A DNA stretch of 64,000 nt from Pseudomonas graminis (GCF_002093745.1 NZ_MTSB01000021.1:25488-89487); one strand, 5' to 3'. Shown: positions 46,660 through 57,565, counted from the first letter of the stretch. The notes: a model not told the origin generated them from the sequence alone. Program-made: numbers and translations.

Positions 46660-47148
46660 ATGAAACGGATTCTTCTTGGAACGCTCTTCGCCGCTGTATC
46701 TATCAACGCTATGGCACAAGCTCCAGGCGGTCCTGACTGCGGTTGGGGCAACATGTTGTTTGAAGGTCAGCGCGGTACTCCAGCTCACTTCCTGGCTTCA
46801 ACCACCAACGGCACATCGGGTAATGCCACCTTCGGCATGACCTCCGGCACCAACGGCTGCTCCACCAACGGCGCACTGACCTACGGCGGTAAATCCTGGC
46901 TTGCCATGAACGGCATGATGGACGAACTTTCCAAGGACATGGCAATGGGTCAGGGCGAAGCGCTGACGACCTACGCCGTGGTTCTGGGCGTTGCACCTGA
47001 AGACCGCGAGCACTTCGCAGCCGTCACTCACGAACACTTCTCGCAAATCTTCAGCAAGGCCGACGCCACGGCTGAAGACGTTCACACCAACACCGTCAAC
47101 GTTCTGAAAAACGATCCGACTCTGGCCAAGTACGCTACTCAGGCTTAA
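46660..47148 (+). CDS. DUF3015 exported protein
   Basis: Exported protein of 162 residues with a signal peptide (KRILLGTLFAAVSINAMAQAP, cleavage after AMA near residue 19) and a DUF3015 body: GPDCGWGNMLFEGQRG, TSGNATFGMTSGTNGCSTNG. Two cysteines (CGWG and NGCST) could form a periplasmic disulfide. ATG 46660 gives the signal peptide directly; the ribosome binding site is weak (AAAGAGAAAAAGCT). The 288-bp gap upstream (46372-46659) shows no gene, only an imperfect CAGGTG/CACCTG inverted repeat near 46577-46601. The DUF4105 gene follows, 62 bp away. Confidence 0.8.
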   Translation: MKRILLGTLFAAVSINAMAQAPGGPDCGWGNMLFEGQRGTPAHFLASTTNGTSGNATFGMTSGTNGCSTNGALTYGGKSWLAMNGMMDELSKDMAMGQGEALTTYAVVLGVAPEDREHFAAVTHEHFSQIFSKADATAEDVHTNTVNVLKNDPTLAKYATQA

Positions 47149-47157
47149 AGTCGCTCG

Positions 47158-47183
47158 CCCGCCTTTCCTTCGTGAAAGGCGGG
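47158..47183. terminator. hairpin between DUF3015 and DUF4105 genes
   Basis: Perfect 10-bp stem CCCGCCTTTC/GAAAGGCGGG, loop CTTCGT (a UUCG-like stable tetraloop context), 9 bp after the stop. No T-run, so partial read-through into the next gene is possible. Confidence 0.5.
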
Positions 47184-47210
47184 ATCCCCCTTCCTGACTA
47201 GTTGCCTTCT

Positions 47211-49064
47211 ATGCTCAAACGTCTTGTATTGCTGGCGCTGTTTGTCTGTGCCCCCTTGTCTGCGGCCCCTCATGCGACCGCCGACCGTTTGCAGCAATTG
47301 GCCAATGAGCCATTCTGGATTTCACTGGGTCACTACGAGGCTGGCAAGCTGGGTGGCTGGCGCAGTTACGTGACCGACCCCAAATTCTTTCTCGCTGCCA
47401 ACGGTGCCCACGACCCGACGGCGGAGCTGAGCGCAACACTTGACGCCCTTTACGCGCCTGTCACCAACGAACAGACCCACGCCCAATGTGTGTACCCGGC
47501 CCGGACCCGCTGGCTGCGCGACCAGCTGCAGCTGACTGACCTGCCGACGCCGGACTGCAAGGAGTTCAAGGCCTGGTACAAGGACGTGGCCCCTGACAGC
47601 ACCGTGCTGATCTTCCCGGCGGCCTACCTCAACAGCCCTTCCTCCATGTTTGGCCACACGCTGCTGCGGATCGACCCGGCCAGCGCCAAGACCAACAACA
47701 CCACGTTGTTGAGCTACGCCATCAACTTCGGTGCCTATATCGAAGGCATGGACAACAGCATCCTGTATGCCTGGAAAGGCCTGGCGGGCGGTTATCCAGG
47801 GTTGTTTGCACTGGTGCCGTACCAGGAAAAACTGTCGGAATACCGCAGCCTGGAGAACCGCGACCTGTGGGAATACCGGTTGAACCTGACCCCGGAAGAA
47901 ACCGGGCGCATGGTCGAACACGTCTGGGAACTGAAACAGATCCGCTTCAGTTACTTTTTCTTTGATGAAAACTGCTCCTACCGCTTGCTGGAATTGCTGC
48001 AAGTCGCGCGACCGGGGCTGCACCTGACTGATCAATTCGAACTGACCGCGATCCCCACCGACACCGTCAAAGCCATCAAGGCTGCGGGGCTGGTGGAAAA
48101 GATCGATTACCGCCCCTCTCGCGAACGGGAATTGCTGAGCCGCGCCGCGCCCCTCAATGCCGACGAGCAACAGTGGGTATTGAACGTCAGCGCCGACCAG
48201 AAGCAACTGCAAGACAGTCACTACCTGGCTCAGCCGAAAGAGCGCCGCGCCCTGATCCAGGACGCGGCTTATCGCCTGGAGCGTTACCGCGCCAACGGGC
48301 TTGAGCGCGATGCACAGCGCTCGCAGCGCAGTTTCGAACTGTTGCAGGCCATCAACCAGAACCCGCCGCCACCGCTGGATATCCAGCGCCCCGGCCTGCC
48401 GGAAGAAGGCCACGAGTCGCGCACCTGGCAACTGGGCGCGGGCACCCGCGGCGACAAGGCGTTTGCCGAATACGGTCTGCGCATGGCCTATCACGACCTG
48501 AACGACAACGCCTACGGCTTCCCGCTGGGCGCACAGATCGAGATTCTGCAGCTCAAGGTGCGTCAATACGAAGGCAATGACTGGCAAGTGCAGCAACTGG
48601 ATCTGGCCACCATCCGTTCGTTGACGCCCCGTACCGAACTGCTGAAGCCGTGGTCCTGGCAGGTCACTGGCGGGCTGGAGCGGGTACTCGGCAAGCACGG
48701 CGACGAAAACCTGGTCAGCCACGTCAACGGTGGCGGCGGCGGAACCTGGCAATTGGGTGACGAGGTGCTGGGCTTCGCGCTGGGCACCGTGCGCATCGAA
48801 CACAACAACGATTTTGCCGAGTTCATCTCCCCCGCTGCCGGTTTCAACACCGGCGTGCTCTGGCGCAACCCGCTGGGCAATCTGAGCCTGGAGGCCAAGG
48901 GCGACTACTTCACCAACGGCGAAGTGCGCCGCAGCGTCAGCCTCAACCAGCAATGGGAGCTGTCCCGCAACCTCGGCCTGCGCCTCAGCGCCCAGCGCGA
49001 ATTCAGCCAGATGAGCTCGCCACAGAATGAAGTGATGCTTGAAGTGAAGTGGTATCACTACTGA
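47211..49064 (+). CDS. DUF4105 (Lnb N-terminal-like) envelope protein
   Basis: Exported protein of 617 residues. The signal peptide is LVLLALFVCAPLSAAPH. Residues about 100-330 match DUF4105, now named after the Lnb lipoprotein N-acyltransferase: NSPSSMFGHTLLRIDP with a conserved His and YFFFDENCSYRLLELL with a conserved Cys, the pair expected of a thiol enzyme. The C-terminal half (about 390-617) is rich in alternating strands and resembles an outer-membrane barrel, ending in EVKWYHY. Lnb-like acyltransfer is only a family-based suggestion, and the barrel-like C-terminus suggests an outer-membrane location. ATG 47211 is used; its ribosome binding site is weak. Confidence 0.8.
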   Translation: MLKRLVLLALFVCAPLSAAPHATADRLQQLANEPFWISLGHYEAGKLGGWRSYVTDPKFFLAANGAHDPTAELSATLDALYAPVTNEQTHAQCVYPARTRWLRDQLQLTDLPTPDCKEFKAWYKDVAPDSTVLIFPAAYLNSPSSMFGHTLLRIDPASAKTNNTTLLSYAINFGAYIEGMDNSILYAWKGLAGGYPGLFALVPYQEKLSEYRSLENRDLWEYRLNLTPEETGRMVEHVWELKQIRFSYFFFDENCSYRLLELLQVARPGLHLTDQFELTAIPTDTVKAIKAAGLVEKIDYRPSRERELLSRAAPLNADEQQWVLNVSADQKQLQDSHYLAQPKERRALIQDAAYRLERYRANGLERDAQRSQRSFELLQAINQNPPPPLDIQRPGLPEEGHESRTWQLGAGTRGDKAFAEYGLRMAYHDLNDNAYGFPLGAQIEILQLKVRQYEGNDWQVQQLDLATIRSLTPRTELLKPWSWQVTGGLERVLGKHGDENLVSHVNGGGGGTWQLGDEVLGFALGTVRIEHNNDFAEFISPAAGFNTGVLWRNPLGNLSLEAKGDYFTNGEVRRSVSLNQQWELSRNLGLRLSAQREFSQMSSPQNEVMLEVKWYHY

Positions 49065-49197
49065 CTCAGCTTCAAAAAACGCTTTCATCGGCACCAGCCC
49101 GATGAAAGCCTGATCACCTCACGCATTCCCTACGTCGTTTTTACAAATAACTCACACATTTGCTTCTAGACTCCTCCCATAAGAAGAGGAAACCATC

Positions 49198-49551
49198 ATG
49201 AAGCGGTATTGGCTGTTGTTGTCGCTGGCCATCGTGCTGGCGGGTTGTCAGTCTACCCGTGACCAGATGCTGGCCGAGGGTTACCCGCCGGGCTTTGCCG
49301 ATGGCTACCAGGATGGCTGCGGCAGTGGCCGCGAAGCCGCAGGCGCCAGCACCGGGCTGTTCAAGAAGAACGTGCCCCGCTACCTGAAGGACAAACTCTA
49401 CGCCGAAGGCTGGACGGATGGCTTTCGCCAGTGCCAGGCCGCTCAGAACAATCGTGATCGCTTCGACCCCGGCCAGATTCTCAATGACCGTGATCGCGAC
49501 TGGGAGCGGGAGAAGACCCGCAGCGCCGCCAAGGCCTATCGCCCCAACTGA
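49198..49551 (+). CDS. small lipoprotein
   Basis: Predicted lipoprotein of 117 residues. The signal peptide LLLSLAIVLAGCQ has a lipobox with C17 as the acylation site; the +2 residue is Gln, so outer-membrane sorting is expected. The mature part has two similar motifs, GYPPGFADGYQDGCGSG and GWTDGFRQCQ, suggesting a duplicated G-[YW]-x-D-G-[FY] unit, and a charged C-terminus. AAGAGGAAACCATC precedes ATG 49198. No specific function is recognised. Confidence 0.8.
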   Translation: MKRYWLLLSLAIVLAGCQSTRDQMLAEGYPPGFADGYQDGCGSGREAAGASTGLFKKNVPRYLKDKLYAEGWTDGFRQCQAAQNNRDRFDPGQILNDRDRDWEREKTRSAAKAYRPN

Positions 49552-49626
49552 CGTGGGGCAGGTCGAAAATCCAACGAAACCAATGACGTCCTTTGGTGGC
49601 CCAATACCCATTAGAGAGGACACCTC

Positions 49627-50124
49627 ATGAGTCGCGCATTCGTAAATGAAGACAACGCCGCTGCCGATGCCGAGCAGCCGATAGAACGGCTGGTCAGCGA
49701 GCAGACCAATTACGTCACGGCCCGTGGTCTGGAGTTGTTGCAAGAACGCGTCAGCAGCCTGCAAGCTGAGCACAGCGCGCAAAACGCCTTGGGCGACGCT
49801 GCCGACAAACAGCGACTGGCCGACCTTGAACGCGACCTGCGCTACTTCAACCAGCGCCTGCACAGCGCGCAAGTGGTCGCGCCTCCGGTATCGACCGAGA
49901 AAGTGCAGATTGGCAGTTGGGTAACGTTTGCGGATGAAGACGACAACCAGCAGCGGGTGCATCTGGTCGGGGAAGATCAGGCCGATGCGGCCAACGGGCT
50001 CATCAACTGGGGTTCGCCATTGGGCCGCGCATTGATCGGCGCAAAAAAAGGCGAGGAAGTGGTGTGGCGACGTCCGGCGGGAGATGTGTCGATTGAAGTG
50101 TTGCTGATCGACACCACGGAGTGA
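49627..50124 (+). CDS. greB: GreA/GreB-family transcription factor
   Basis: Cytoplasmic protein of 165 residues in the Gre factor family, which binds the RNA-polymerase secondary channel and promotes transcript cleavage in stalled complexes. The N-terminal coiled coil (residues about 28-80, LQERVSSLQAEHSAQNALGDAADKQRLA split by an acidic tip that is less marked than in E. coli GreB) is followed by the C-terminal FKBP-like domain (IGSWVTFADEDD, NGLINWGSPLGRALIGAKKGEEV). GAGAGGACACCTC precedes ATG 49627. With reduced acidic tip it may differ in activity from canonical GreB. Confidence 0.8.
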   Translation: MSRAFVNEDNAAADAEQPIERLVSEQTNYVTARGLELLQERVSSLQAEHSAQNALGDAADKQRLADLERDLRYFNQRLHSAQVVAPPVSTEKVQIGSWVTFADEDDNQQRVHLVGEDQADAANGLINWGSPLGRALIGAKKGEEVVWRRPAGDVSIEVLLIDTTE

Positions 50125-50140
50125 TCAATCAGCGACAGCG

Positions 50141-50160
50141 CCGCTCCCGACCGGGAGCGG
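50141..50160. terminator. hairpin between converging greB and ettA
   Basis: Perfect stem CCGCTCCC/GGGAGCGG with loop GACC, 16 bp after greB and 18 bp before the ettA stop. No T-runs, but placed to serve both genes. Confidence 0.55.
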
Positions 50161-50178
50161 CGCATGCCTGAAAGCTGA

Positions 50179-51843
50179 TCAGGCCAGCTTTTTGTGACGG
50201 ACGCGGTGCGGTTGAGCCGCAGCTTCGCCCAAACGCTTTTTACGGTCGGCTTCGTACTCGGTGTAGTTGCCTTCGAAGAAGATTGCTTGCGAGTCGTCTT
50301 CATACGCCAGAATGTGCGTGGCCACGCGGTCAAGGAACCACCGATCGTGGGAGATCACAATGGCGGCGCCCGGGAAGTCCAGCAGCGCTTCCTCCAGCGA
50401 ACGCAGGGTTTCCACGTCAAGGTCGTTGGACGGTTCGTCGAGCAGCAACACGTTGCCACCCTCTTTCAGGGTCAACGCCAGGTGCAGACGACCGCGCTCA
50501 CCACCGGACAGGTCCTTGACGAACTTCTGCTGATCGCCACCCTTGAAGTTGAAACGGCCAACGTAGGTGCGTGACGGAATTTCGTAGTTGCCGATACGGA
50601 TCACATCGGAACCGTCGGAAACCGCCTGGAACACCGACTTGCTACCGTCCAGGTCGTCACGGCTCTGGTCCACACACGCCAGTTGCACGGTTTCGCCGAC
50701 TTCGATGGTGCCCGAGTCCGGTTGTTCCTTGCCCATCAGCATGCGGAACAGGGTCGACTTACCGGCACCGTTACCCCCGATCACGCCAACAATGGCGCCT
50801 TTAGGCATGGTGAACGACAGGTTATCGATCAACACGCGGTCGCCGTAACCCTTGCTGACGTTCTTGAACTCGATGACCTTGTCACCCAGGCGCGGACCGG
50901 CCGGGATATAGATCTCGTTGGTCTCGCTGCGCTTCTGGAATTCCTGGGATTGCATCTCCTCGAAACGCTGCAGACGCGCCTTGGACTTGGACTGACGCGC
51001 CTTGGCGCCCTTGCGGACCCATTCCAGCTCGTCTTTCATGGCCTTCTCGTGGGCCGTCTGCTGCTTGGATTCCTGAGCCAGACGATCAGACTTGGCTTCA
51101 AGCCAGCCGGAATAGTTGCCCTCGTAAGGAATGCCCGCGCCGCGGTCGAGTTCCAGAATCCAGCCCGCCACGTTGTCCAGGAAGTAACGGTCGTGCGTGA
51201 TCGCAACCACGGTGCCCGGAAAATCGTGCAGGAAGTGCTCCAGCCAGGCGACGGAATCGGCGTCCAGGTGGTTGGTCGGTTCGTCGAGCAAAAGCATGTC
51301 CGGGGCAGACAGCAGCAGACGGCACAGCGCCACGCGGCGCTTTTCACCACCTGACAGGACCGAAACCTTCGCGTCCCAGGCCGGCAGGCGCAAGGCATCG
51401 GCAGCCACTTCCAGCTGACGCTCCAGGTTGTGACCGTCGCTGGCTTGCAGGATGGATTCAAGCTTGGCCTGTTCGGCGGCCAGTTTGTCGAAATCGGCAT
51501 CCGGCTCGGCGTACTCGGCATAAACCTGATCAAGACGCGCCTGAGCGTCCTTGATGACGCTGACCGCCTCTTCAACCACTTCACGAACCGTCTTGTTCGG
51601 ATCAAGTTGTGGCTCTTGCGGCAGATAACCCACATTGAGTTCAGGCATCGGACGGGCTTCACCATCGAACTCGGTGTCGACGCCCGCCATGATCTTCAAC
51701 AGTGTGGACTTGCCCGAACCGTTGAGGCCCAGCACGCCGATCTTGGCGCCGGGGAAGAAAGAGAGCGAGATGTTTTTCAGGATTTCACGCTTCGGCGGCA
51801 CAACTTTGCTCAGCCGATGCATGGTGTAGACGTATTGAGCCAT
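50179..51843 (-). CDS. ettA: energy-dependent translational throttle ABC-F protein
   Basis: Soluble ABC-F ATPase of 554 residues that binds the ribosomal E site and gates the first elongation step according to ATP/ADP ratio. There are two ATPase cassettes: Walker A GLNGSGKST and GGNGAGKST, signatures LSGGEKRRVALCRLL and LSGGERGRLHLALTL, Walker B LLLDEPTNHLD and LLLDEPSNDLD. The P-site tRNA-interacting linker between them is basic (KGAKARQSKSKARLQRFEE). No membrane segments. ATG 51843 is followed by AQYVYTMHRLSKVVPPKR, the usual EttA start. Confidence 0.95.
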   Translation of the reverse strand: MAQYVYTMHRLSKVVPPKREILKNISLSFFPGAKIGVLGLNGSGKSTLLKIMAGVDTEFDGEARPMPELNVGYLPQEPQLDPNKTVREVVEEAVSVIKDAQARLDQVYAEYAEPDADFDKLAAEQAKLESILQASDGHNLERQLEVAADALRLPAWDAKVSVLSGGEKRRVALCRLLLSAPDMLLLDEPTNHLDADSVAWLEHFLHDFPGTVVAITHDRYFLDNVAGWILELDRGAGIPYEGNYSGWLEAKSDRLAQESKQQTAHEKAMKDELEWVRKGAKARQSKSKARLQRFEEMQSQEFQKRSETNEIYIPAGPRLGDKVIEFKNVSKGYGDRVLIDNLSFTMPKGAIVGVIGGNGAGKSTLFRMLMGKEQPDSGTIEVGETVQLACVDQSRDDLDGSKSVFQAVSDGSDVIRIGNYEIPSRTYVGRFNFKGGDQQKFVKDLSGGERGRLHLALTLKEGGNVLLLDEPSNDLDVETLRSLEEALLDFPGAAIVISHDRWFLDRVATHILAYEDDSQAIFFEGNYTEYEADRKKRLGEAAAQPHRVRHKKLA

Positions 51844-52145
51844 GGAATGAAAACCTAGCGTCTGTGATGAAGACCGATTTAGAGCGTGAGCTTAAAGCTC
51901 CGGTCGAAAAAAAGCTTTATTTGTCCTTGAGACTTGCCGCCTGACCGTTCCGGGCCTTGAATCAGACAAGGCATAAACAGATTGGGGCAGTGCGAGCCAA
52001 TATAAAGCCGGGTCGATAGTGCAAAAAGTGGAGTCACTCATGCAGGAGTCTGTGGGTAACGCGCGTTGCGCAAAGCTACCGGAATGCAGCCCGCAGGGCA
52101 AACAATCCGGCTCAAAGGGACTGGCACTCTGCCATAACTAAGGGC
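51844..52145. other. 302-bp divergent intergenic region between ettA and morA
   Basis: No gene is supported. It should contain both promoters; TATAAAGC (52000-52007) is a possible -10 for the ettA side in reverse and the rest is unstructured. A short open frame on the minus strand lacks a ribosome binding site. Confidence 0.4.
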
Positions 52146-55100
52146 ATGCTAGCCGCCCTCCGGGCGACCGACCCGTTTCATATAAAGCACCACCGCTTCA
52201 GTCCAGCAGTCAGGAACAACGATTTGCCCACTACAGCGCCTTTGCCATCACCCGGTGTCGTTACAGAAAGTACGACCAGGCCTTTGCGTGGGTCAGTAAA
52301 AGGGGCGCTGGCCGCATTGGTGTTGGTGATGCTGGCCCTGTTGCTGTGGCAGTTGATCGAGCAATTCCATCAGACGCAGGAACGCCAGCGTCAGCGCAGT
52401 CTGGACTACAGCGTCCAGCTCTCTGACCGGATGAGCCTGAACATGGCGCTCAAGGCGCAGATCGCCATGAACCTGCTGGATGAGGCCCAGGCTTCCGGGG
52501 ACTCACTGGACCAGCCCGCGACACTGATGCATTTGCGCACCGCCCTGCCCGCACTGCGCAGTGTCGCCCGCCTGAACCTGAAGGGCGACATTGTCAGTGA
52601 CAGCGCCGAGGCCTCCCGGGATGGCGAGTTTCTCAAGCAGGCCATGAAGCAGGCGCTGGGTCGCGCCTATTTCTATACCAGCACCGACGACGGCAAACAG
52701 GTTTACGCACTGATTCGACAGGGTACCGGCGCCAATGGCTACTGGACACTGCGCATGGCCCCGGACGCACTGAAAGACCTGGCCAGCCAGCCGAGCCAGA
52801 GTTTCCAGTACGCCTGGCGTCTTGAACAGCGCAAGACCCAACGGGTGATCCTGCGTGAGCTCTCGCCGTCCAACGACGCCGACAGCGGCCTGTTCGAAAC
52901 CATCTTGCTGCAACCGCTCAACAACAGTGACTGGCAACTGCGAGGCCTTTTCGATGCGTACAAGGCCCGTAGCGACCTGCTTACGCCACTGATCGGGAAA
53001 TGCCTGATCGGCCTCATGCTGTCGATTCTGCCACTGATCGCGCTGATCAGCCTGCGCAGGCGTCAGCGCCTGATCATGCAGAGCCGACGCCGCTATCGGG
53101 ACATCTTCGAGGGCGCAGGTGTGGCCATTTGCGTGATGGACATGTCCGGCCTTCAAGAGCAACTGGAAGCACACCAGGTCACGACGGGCGAAGACTTTGA
53201 TCGTCTGCTCAAAAGCCAGACAGCCTCGCTGAAAAGACTGCTACAGCAATTGCGCATCAACGAAGTCAATGAAGTTGCCTTGGGCCTGCTGGAAATCGAC
53301 AGCATCGAGCAGGCTTGGCAGCAGTTGATCGAGGGCGAATCCCGCTCACGTCCAGGCATCGGCATTCAGGTGATTCATGCCGTTCTTGCCAGGCAGTCGC
53401 GCCTGGAGCTGGAAATCTGCCTGACGCGCGCAAACGGCAAGGATCAGCATCTCTGGCTGGTCATGCGCCTGCCTGAAGCACGCAGCGACTTTGACGCGGT
53501 GATTCTCAGCATCGGCGATATCACCAGCCGCAAACAGGTGGAGCTGTCGCTGCAGGACCGCGAAAGCTTCTGGTCCGATGTGGTCCAGACCGTGCCGGAT
53601 CATCTGTACGTTCAGGACGTGCTCAGTCAGCGCATGATCTACAGCAACCACCATTTTGGTTACACGCTGGGCTATAACTCGTCCGAGCTGCGGGCCATGG
53701 GCGAGTTCTTCTGGGAAGTCCTGCTGCACCCCGACGATGCCAAAAGCTATCAGGACATGCGCCTGCGCCAGCGTCATCATGGGCACAACGAGTTACTGCA
53801 AAGCGTGCTGCGCTTTCGCGACAGCCAGAACAACTGGCGTTGTTTCGATGTGCGCGAGCAGGCACTGGCCTGGGACGCAGAGCATCTGGTCACCCGCATC
53901 ATAGGTATTGCCAAGGACATCACCGAGCAGGTTGCGTCCAGCCAGTCATTGCGCGACAGCGAACAGCGCTATCGCATGCTCGCCGAAAGCATCAGTGATG
54001 TGATCTTCTCCACCGATGGCCTGCTGGACATCAACTACGTGAGTCCCTCCGTAGAAAGCGCGCTGGGCTACAGCGTGGACTGGATTCTTCAGAACGGCTG
54101 GTCGGCCGCCATTGCCAACCGCCAGCAACTGGCCGGCTTCGACGCGCTGATCAGCCGGATCGGCAAAGTGCTTAAAAAGCCTCGCGAACTGGCCAGGCTG
54201 CGCGACGAAGTGACGACCCGGATGTTTCTGTTCGACTGCCTGCGCGCCGACGGCCGCAAGATCCCGGTAGAACTGCGCGTTGTGCTGGTGTGGGATGAAC
54301 ACGGTCACTTCGAGGGCATCTTCGGCGTCGGCAGGGACATCAGCCAGCAACGCCGCGCCGAAAAAGACCTGCGCATGGCCGCCACGGTCTTCGAGCATTC
54401 GACATCCGCCATCCTGATCACCGACCCCGCGGGCTATATCGTCCAGGCCAATGAAGCCTTCACCCGCGTCAGCGGCTATGAAGTGCCTCAGGTGCTCGAT
54501 CAGTTACCCAGCATGCTCACCGTCGAGACCGAGCAGGAAGCGCAAATGCGCCATATCCTCAGGCAGTTGAACGGTCGAGGCACTTGGGAAGGCGAGATCA
54601 GACTGAAAAGACGCAACGGCGAGCACTATCCGGCCTGGGTCGGCATTACGGCTGTTGTCGATGACGAAGGCGATCTGGCGAGTTACGTGTGTTTCTTCAG
54701 CGATATTAGCGAGCGCAAAGCCAGTGAAGACCGCATTCATCGCCTGGCTTATTACGACGCGCTGACGCATCTGCCCAATCGCACGCTCTTCCAGGACCGG
54801 CTGCATTCGGCGCTGCAACAAGCCGAACGTCAGCAAGCGTGGGTGGTGCTGATGTTCCTCGACCTCGACCGCTTCAAGCCGATCAACGATTCCCTCGGCC
54901 ACGCTGCCGGTGACCGGATGCTTCAGGAAATGGCCACGCGCCTGCTCGCGTGCGTCGACATCGATGACACCGTCGCGCGCATGGGCGGCGACGAGTTCAC
55001 GTTGCTGCTGCAGCCGGGCATCACCCGCGAAGCCGCGCTGACGCGGGCCATTCACGTCGCCGAACGGATCCTGACCAGTCTGGTGACTCCGTTTGTGCTT

Positions 55101-56057
55101 GAAGGCCGCGAGTTTTTCGTGACCGCCAGTATCGGCATTGCACTCAGCCCGCAGGACGGCAAAGAACTCAGCCAGTTGATGAAGAACGCCGACACGGCGA
55201 TGTACCACGCCAAAGAGTGCGGCAAGAACAACTTTCAGTTCTATCAGGCAGACATGAACGCGACGGCGCTCGAGCGCCTGGAGCTGGAAAGCGATCTGCG
55301 TCATGCACTGGAACAGCAGGAATTCATCCTTTACTACCAGCCGCAGTTCAGTGGCGACGGCAAACGCCTGACCGGCGCAGAAGCCCTGCTGCGCTGGCGC
55401 CATCCGCGCCGTGGGCTGGTCCCGCCGAATGACTTCATCCCGGTGCTCGAGGAGCTCGGGCTGGTCGTGGAAGTCGGTGACTGGGTTCTGGCTGAAGCCT
55501 GCCGTCAGCTCAAGCTCTGGCATCAGGCCAAGGTGCGTGTGCCCAAAGTGTCGGTCAACATCTCGGCGCGGCAGTTCTCGGACGGCCAGCTCGGCAAGCG
55601 AATTGCACGCATTCTGGAGCAGACGGGCCTGTCGCCGGCCTGCCTTGAGCTGGAACTGACCGAGAGCATCCTGATGCGCGAGGTCGACGAGGCGATGCAG
55701 ATACTCGACGGCCTGAAAAACCTCGGATTAAGCATTGCGGTAGACGATTTCGGCACCGGCTACTCGTCGCTGAACTACCTCAAACAGTTCCCGATCGACG
55801 TTCTGAAGATCGACCGCACCTTCGTGGACGGCCTGCCGTCGGGCGAGCAGGACGCCCAGATCGCCCGTGCGATCATCGCAATGGCTCACAGCCTCAACCT
55901 CTCGGTCATCGCCGAAGGCGTGGAAACCCACGAGCAGCTGGAGTTTCTGCGCCAGCACGGCTGCGACGAAGTTCAGGGCTACCTCTTCGGCCGTCCGATG
56001 CCCCCCAGCCAGTTCGAAGCGCAGTTCAGCAACGATGCGCTGTTCATGCTGGATTAA
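52146..56057 (+). CDS. morA: MorA-type membrane PAS-GGDEF-EAL c-di-GMP enzyme
   Basis: Inner-membrane protein of about 1303 residues with two helices (about 53-71 and 285-303) around a periplasmic sensor, then PAS/PAC domains (about 470-600, 605-740 and 745-870), a GGDEF domain with intact MGGDEF (about 948) and an EAL domain with GAEALLRW (about 1079), [37 protein letters not shown] and VQGYLFG. Both activities should be functional. Position before glyA matches MorA, which controls motility and biofilm timing in pseudomonads. ATG 52146 has poor upstream pairing (AAGGGC next to ATG); TTG 52224, with CAGGAACAACGAT before it, is an alternative start. Confidence 0.9.
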   Translation: MLAALRATDPFHIKHHRFSPAVRNNDLPTTAPLPSPGVVTESTTRPLRGSVKGALAALVLVMLALLLWQLIEQFHQTQERQRQRSLDYSVQLSDRMSLNMALKAQIAMNLLDEAQASGDSLDQPATLMHLRTALPALRSVARLNLKGDIVSDSAEASRDGEFLKQAMKQALGRAYFYTSTDDGKQVYALIRQGTGANGYWTLRMAPDALKDLASQPSQSFQYAWRLEQRKTQRVILRELSPSNDADSGLFETILLQPLNNSDWQLRGLFDAYKARSDLLTPLIGKCLIGLMLSILPLIALISLRRRQRLIMQSRRRYRDIFEGAGVAICVMDMSGLQEQLEAHQVTTGEDFDRLLKSQTASLKRLLQQLRINEVNEVALGLLEIDSIEQAWQQLIEGESRSRPGIGIQVIHAVLARQSRLELEICLTRANGKDQHLWLVMRLPEARSDFDAVILSIGDITSRKQVELSLQDRESFWSDVVQTVPDHLYVQDVLSQRMIYSNHHFGYTLGYNSSELRAMGEFFWEVLLHPDDAKSYQDMRLRQRHHGHNELLQSVLRFRDSQNNWRCFDVREQALAWDAEHLVTRIIGIAKDITEQVASSQSLRDSEQRYRMLAESISDVIFSTDGLLDINYVSPSVESALGYSVDWILQNGWSAAIANRQQLAGFDALISRIGKVLKKPRELARLRDEVTTRMFLFDCLRADGRKIPVELRVVLVWDEHGHFEGIFGVGRDISQQRRAEKDLRMAATVFEHSTSAILITDPAGYIVQANEAFTRVSGYEVPQVLDQLPSMLTVETEQEAQMRHILRQLNGRGTWEGEIRLKRRNGEHYPAWVGITAVVDDEGDLASYVCFFSDISERKASEDRIHRLAYYDALTHLPNRTLFQDRLHSALQQAERQQAWVVLMFLDLDRFKPINDSLGHAAGDRMLQEMATRLLACVDIDDTVARMGGDEFTLLLQPGITREAALTRAIHVAERILTSLVTPFVLEGREFFVTASIGIALSPQDGKELSQLMKNADTAMYHAKECGKNNFQFYQADMNATALERLELESDLRHALEQQEFILYYQPQFSGDGKRLTGAEALLRWRHPRRGLVPPNDFIPVLEELGLVVEVGDWVLAEACRQLKLWHQAKVRVPKVSVNISARQFSDGQLGKRIARILEQTGLSPACLELELTESILMREVDEAMQILDGLKNLGLSIAVDDFGTGYSSLNYLKQFPIDVLKIDRTFVDGLPSGEQDAQIARAIIAMAHSLNLSVIAEGVETHEQLEFLRQHGCDEVQGYLFGRPMPPSQFEAQFSNDALFMLD

Positions 56058-56111
56058 GGCAGCGGCAAGTTTTTAGCGGCACGCGAAGGAACAGGCACGG
56101 TCAGGACACCT

Positions 56112-56167
56112 ATCGTTCCTCACGCTCCAGCGTGGGAACGCAGTTCGGAACGCTCCGCGTCACATTG
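56112..56167. repeat. dispersed intergenic palindromic repeat, copy 3
   Basis: ATCGTTCCTCACGCTCCAGC, then GTGGGAACGCAGTTC and GGAACGCTCCGCGTCACATTG. It shares its core with the elements at 28716-28772 and 41047-41182, and all three are preceded by an ACTAT or CCTAT sequence. It lies between morA and glyA. Confidence 0.7.
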
Positions 56168-56269
56168 CGATGAGCGCCACGTTGCAATTCGAAGCCTGCA
56201 GTGCGCCCCTTGAACCCATTTGCTGTTCAAGATGATTCCCTTTCATATGCCAGATAAAACCTGATGGGG

Positions 56270-56275
56270 TAGAAT
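56270..56275 (+). promoter_or_regulatory. possible glyA -10 element
   Basis: TAGAAT 37 bp before the glyA ATG within GGGGTAGAATACCC, a small inverted repeat. No clear -35 at the right spacing. Confidence 0.3.
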
Positions 56276-56311
56276 ACCCGCCTTTTCCGCCATGCCCCTT
56301 TGAGGACTGCC

Positions 56312-57565
56312 ATGTTCAGCCGTGATTTGACTATCGCCAAGTACGACGCCGATCTGTTTGCCGCCATGGAGCAAGAAGCTCTGCGCCAGGAAGAACACAT
56401 CGAGCTGATTGCCTCGGAAAACTACACAAGTCCGGCCGTCATGGAAGCTCAAGGCTCGGTACTGACCAACAAGTACGCCGAAGGCTATCCAGGCAAGCGC
56501 TACTACGGCGGCTGCGAATACGTCGACGTTGTAGAGCAACTGGCCATCGACCGCGCCAAAGAACTGTTCGGCGCCGATTACGCCAACGTCCAGCCACACG
56601 CCGGTTCGCAAGCCAACTCGGCCGTCTACCTGGCCCTGCTGCAAGGCGGCGACACCATTCTGGGCATGAGCCTGGCCCACGGCGGTCACTTGACCCACGG
56701 CGCCAGCGTTTCGTCCTCGGGCAAGCTGTACAACGCCGTTCAGTACGGCATCGACGGCAACGGCATGATCGACTACGACGAAGTCGAGCGTCTGGCTGTC
56801 GAGCACAAGCCAAAAATGATCGTCGCCGGCTTCTCTGCCTACTCGCAAATCCTCGATTTCCCGCGCTTCCGCGCAATCGCCGACAAGGTCGGTGCCTACC
56901 TGTTCGTCGACATGGCTCACGTGGCCGGTCTGGTTGCCGCAGGTGTCTACCCGAACCCGGTGCCGTTCGCTGACGTCGTGACCACCACCACGCACAAGAC
57001 CCTGCGCGGTCCACGTGGCGGCCTGATCCTGGCGCGCGCCAACGCCGAGATCGAGAAAAAGCTGAACTCCGCGGTATTCCCTGGCTCCCAGGGCGGCCCG
57101 CTCGAGCACGTCATCGCGGCCAAGGCCATCTGCTTCAAGGAAGCGCTGCAGCCTGAGTTCAAGGCCTACCAGCAACAAGTGGTCAAGAACGCCAAGGCCA
57201 TGGCCGGTGTGTTCATCGAGCGCGGCTTCGACGTGGTGTCCGGCGGTACTGAAAACCACCTGTTCCTGCTGTCGCTGATCAAACAGGACATCTCCGGCAA
57301 AGACGCCGACGCCGCCCTGGGTCGCGCCTTCATCACCGTCAACAAGAACTCCGTACCCAACGACCCACGCTCCCCGTTCGTCACCTCCGGCCTGCGCTTC
57401 GGCACCCCGGCAGTGACCACTCGCGGCTTCAAGGAAGCAGAGTGCAAAGAACTGGCCGGCTGGATCTGCGACATCCTGGCAGACCTGAACAACGAAGCCG
57501 TCATCGACGCCGTCCGCGAGAAGGTCAAGGCCATCTGCGCCAAACTGCCGGTTTACGGCGCGTGA
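56312..57565 (+). CDS. glyA: serine hydroxymethyltransferase
   Basis: Cytoplasmic PLP enzyme of 417 residues that interconverts serine and glycine with tetrahydrofolate, feeding one-carbon metabolism. PLP lysine K229 is in [14 protein letters not shown], as in E. coli. Also present are [24 protein letters not shown] and [23 protein letters not shown] precedes ATG 56312. Pseudomonads usually have more than one glyA; this is the copy linked to morA. Confidence 0.97.
   Translation: MFSRDLTIAKYDADLFAAMEQEALRQEEHIELIASENYTSPAVMEAQGSVLTNKYAEGYPGKRYYGGCEYVDVVEQLAIDRAKELFGADYANVQPHAGSQANSAVYLALLQGGDTILGMSLAHGGHLTHGASVSSSGKLYNAVQYGIDGNGMIDYDEVERLAVEHKPKMIVAGFSAYSQILDFPRFRAIADKVGAYLFVDMAHVAGLVAAGVYPNPVPFADVVTTTTHKTLRGPRGGLILARANAEIEKKLNSAVFPGSQGGPLEHVIAAKAICFKEALQPEFKAYQQQVVKNAKAMAGVFIERGFDVVSGGTENHLFLLSLIKQDISGKDADAALGRAFITVNKNSVPNDPRSPFVTSGLRFGTPAVTTRGFKEAECKELAGWICDILADLNNEAVIDAVREKVKAICAKLPVYGA

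Noticed and set aside
47322-49094. Minus-strand open frame (590 codons) opposite the DUF4105 gene
   Set aside because: The sense strand has signal peptide and conserved DUF4105 motifs; the antisense frame has neither.
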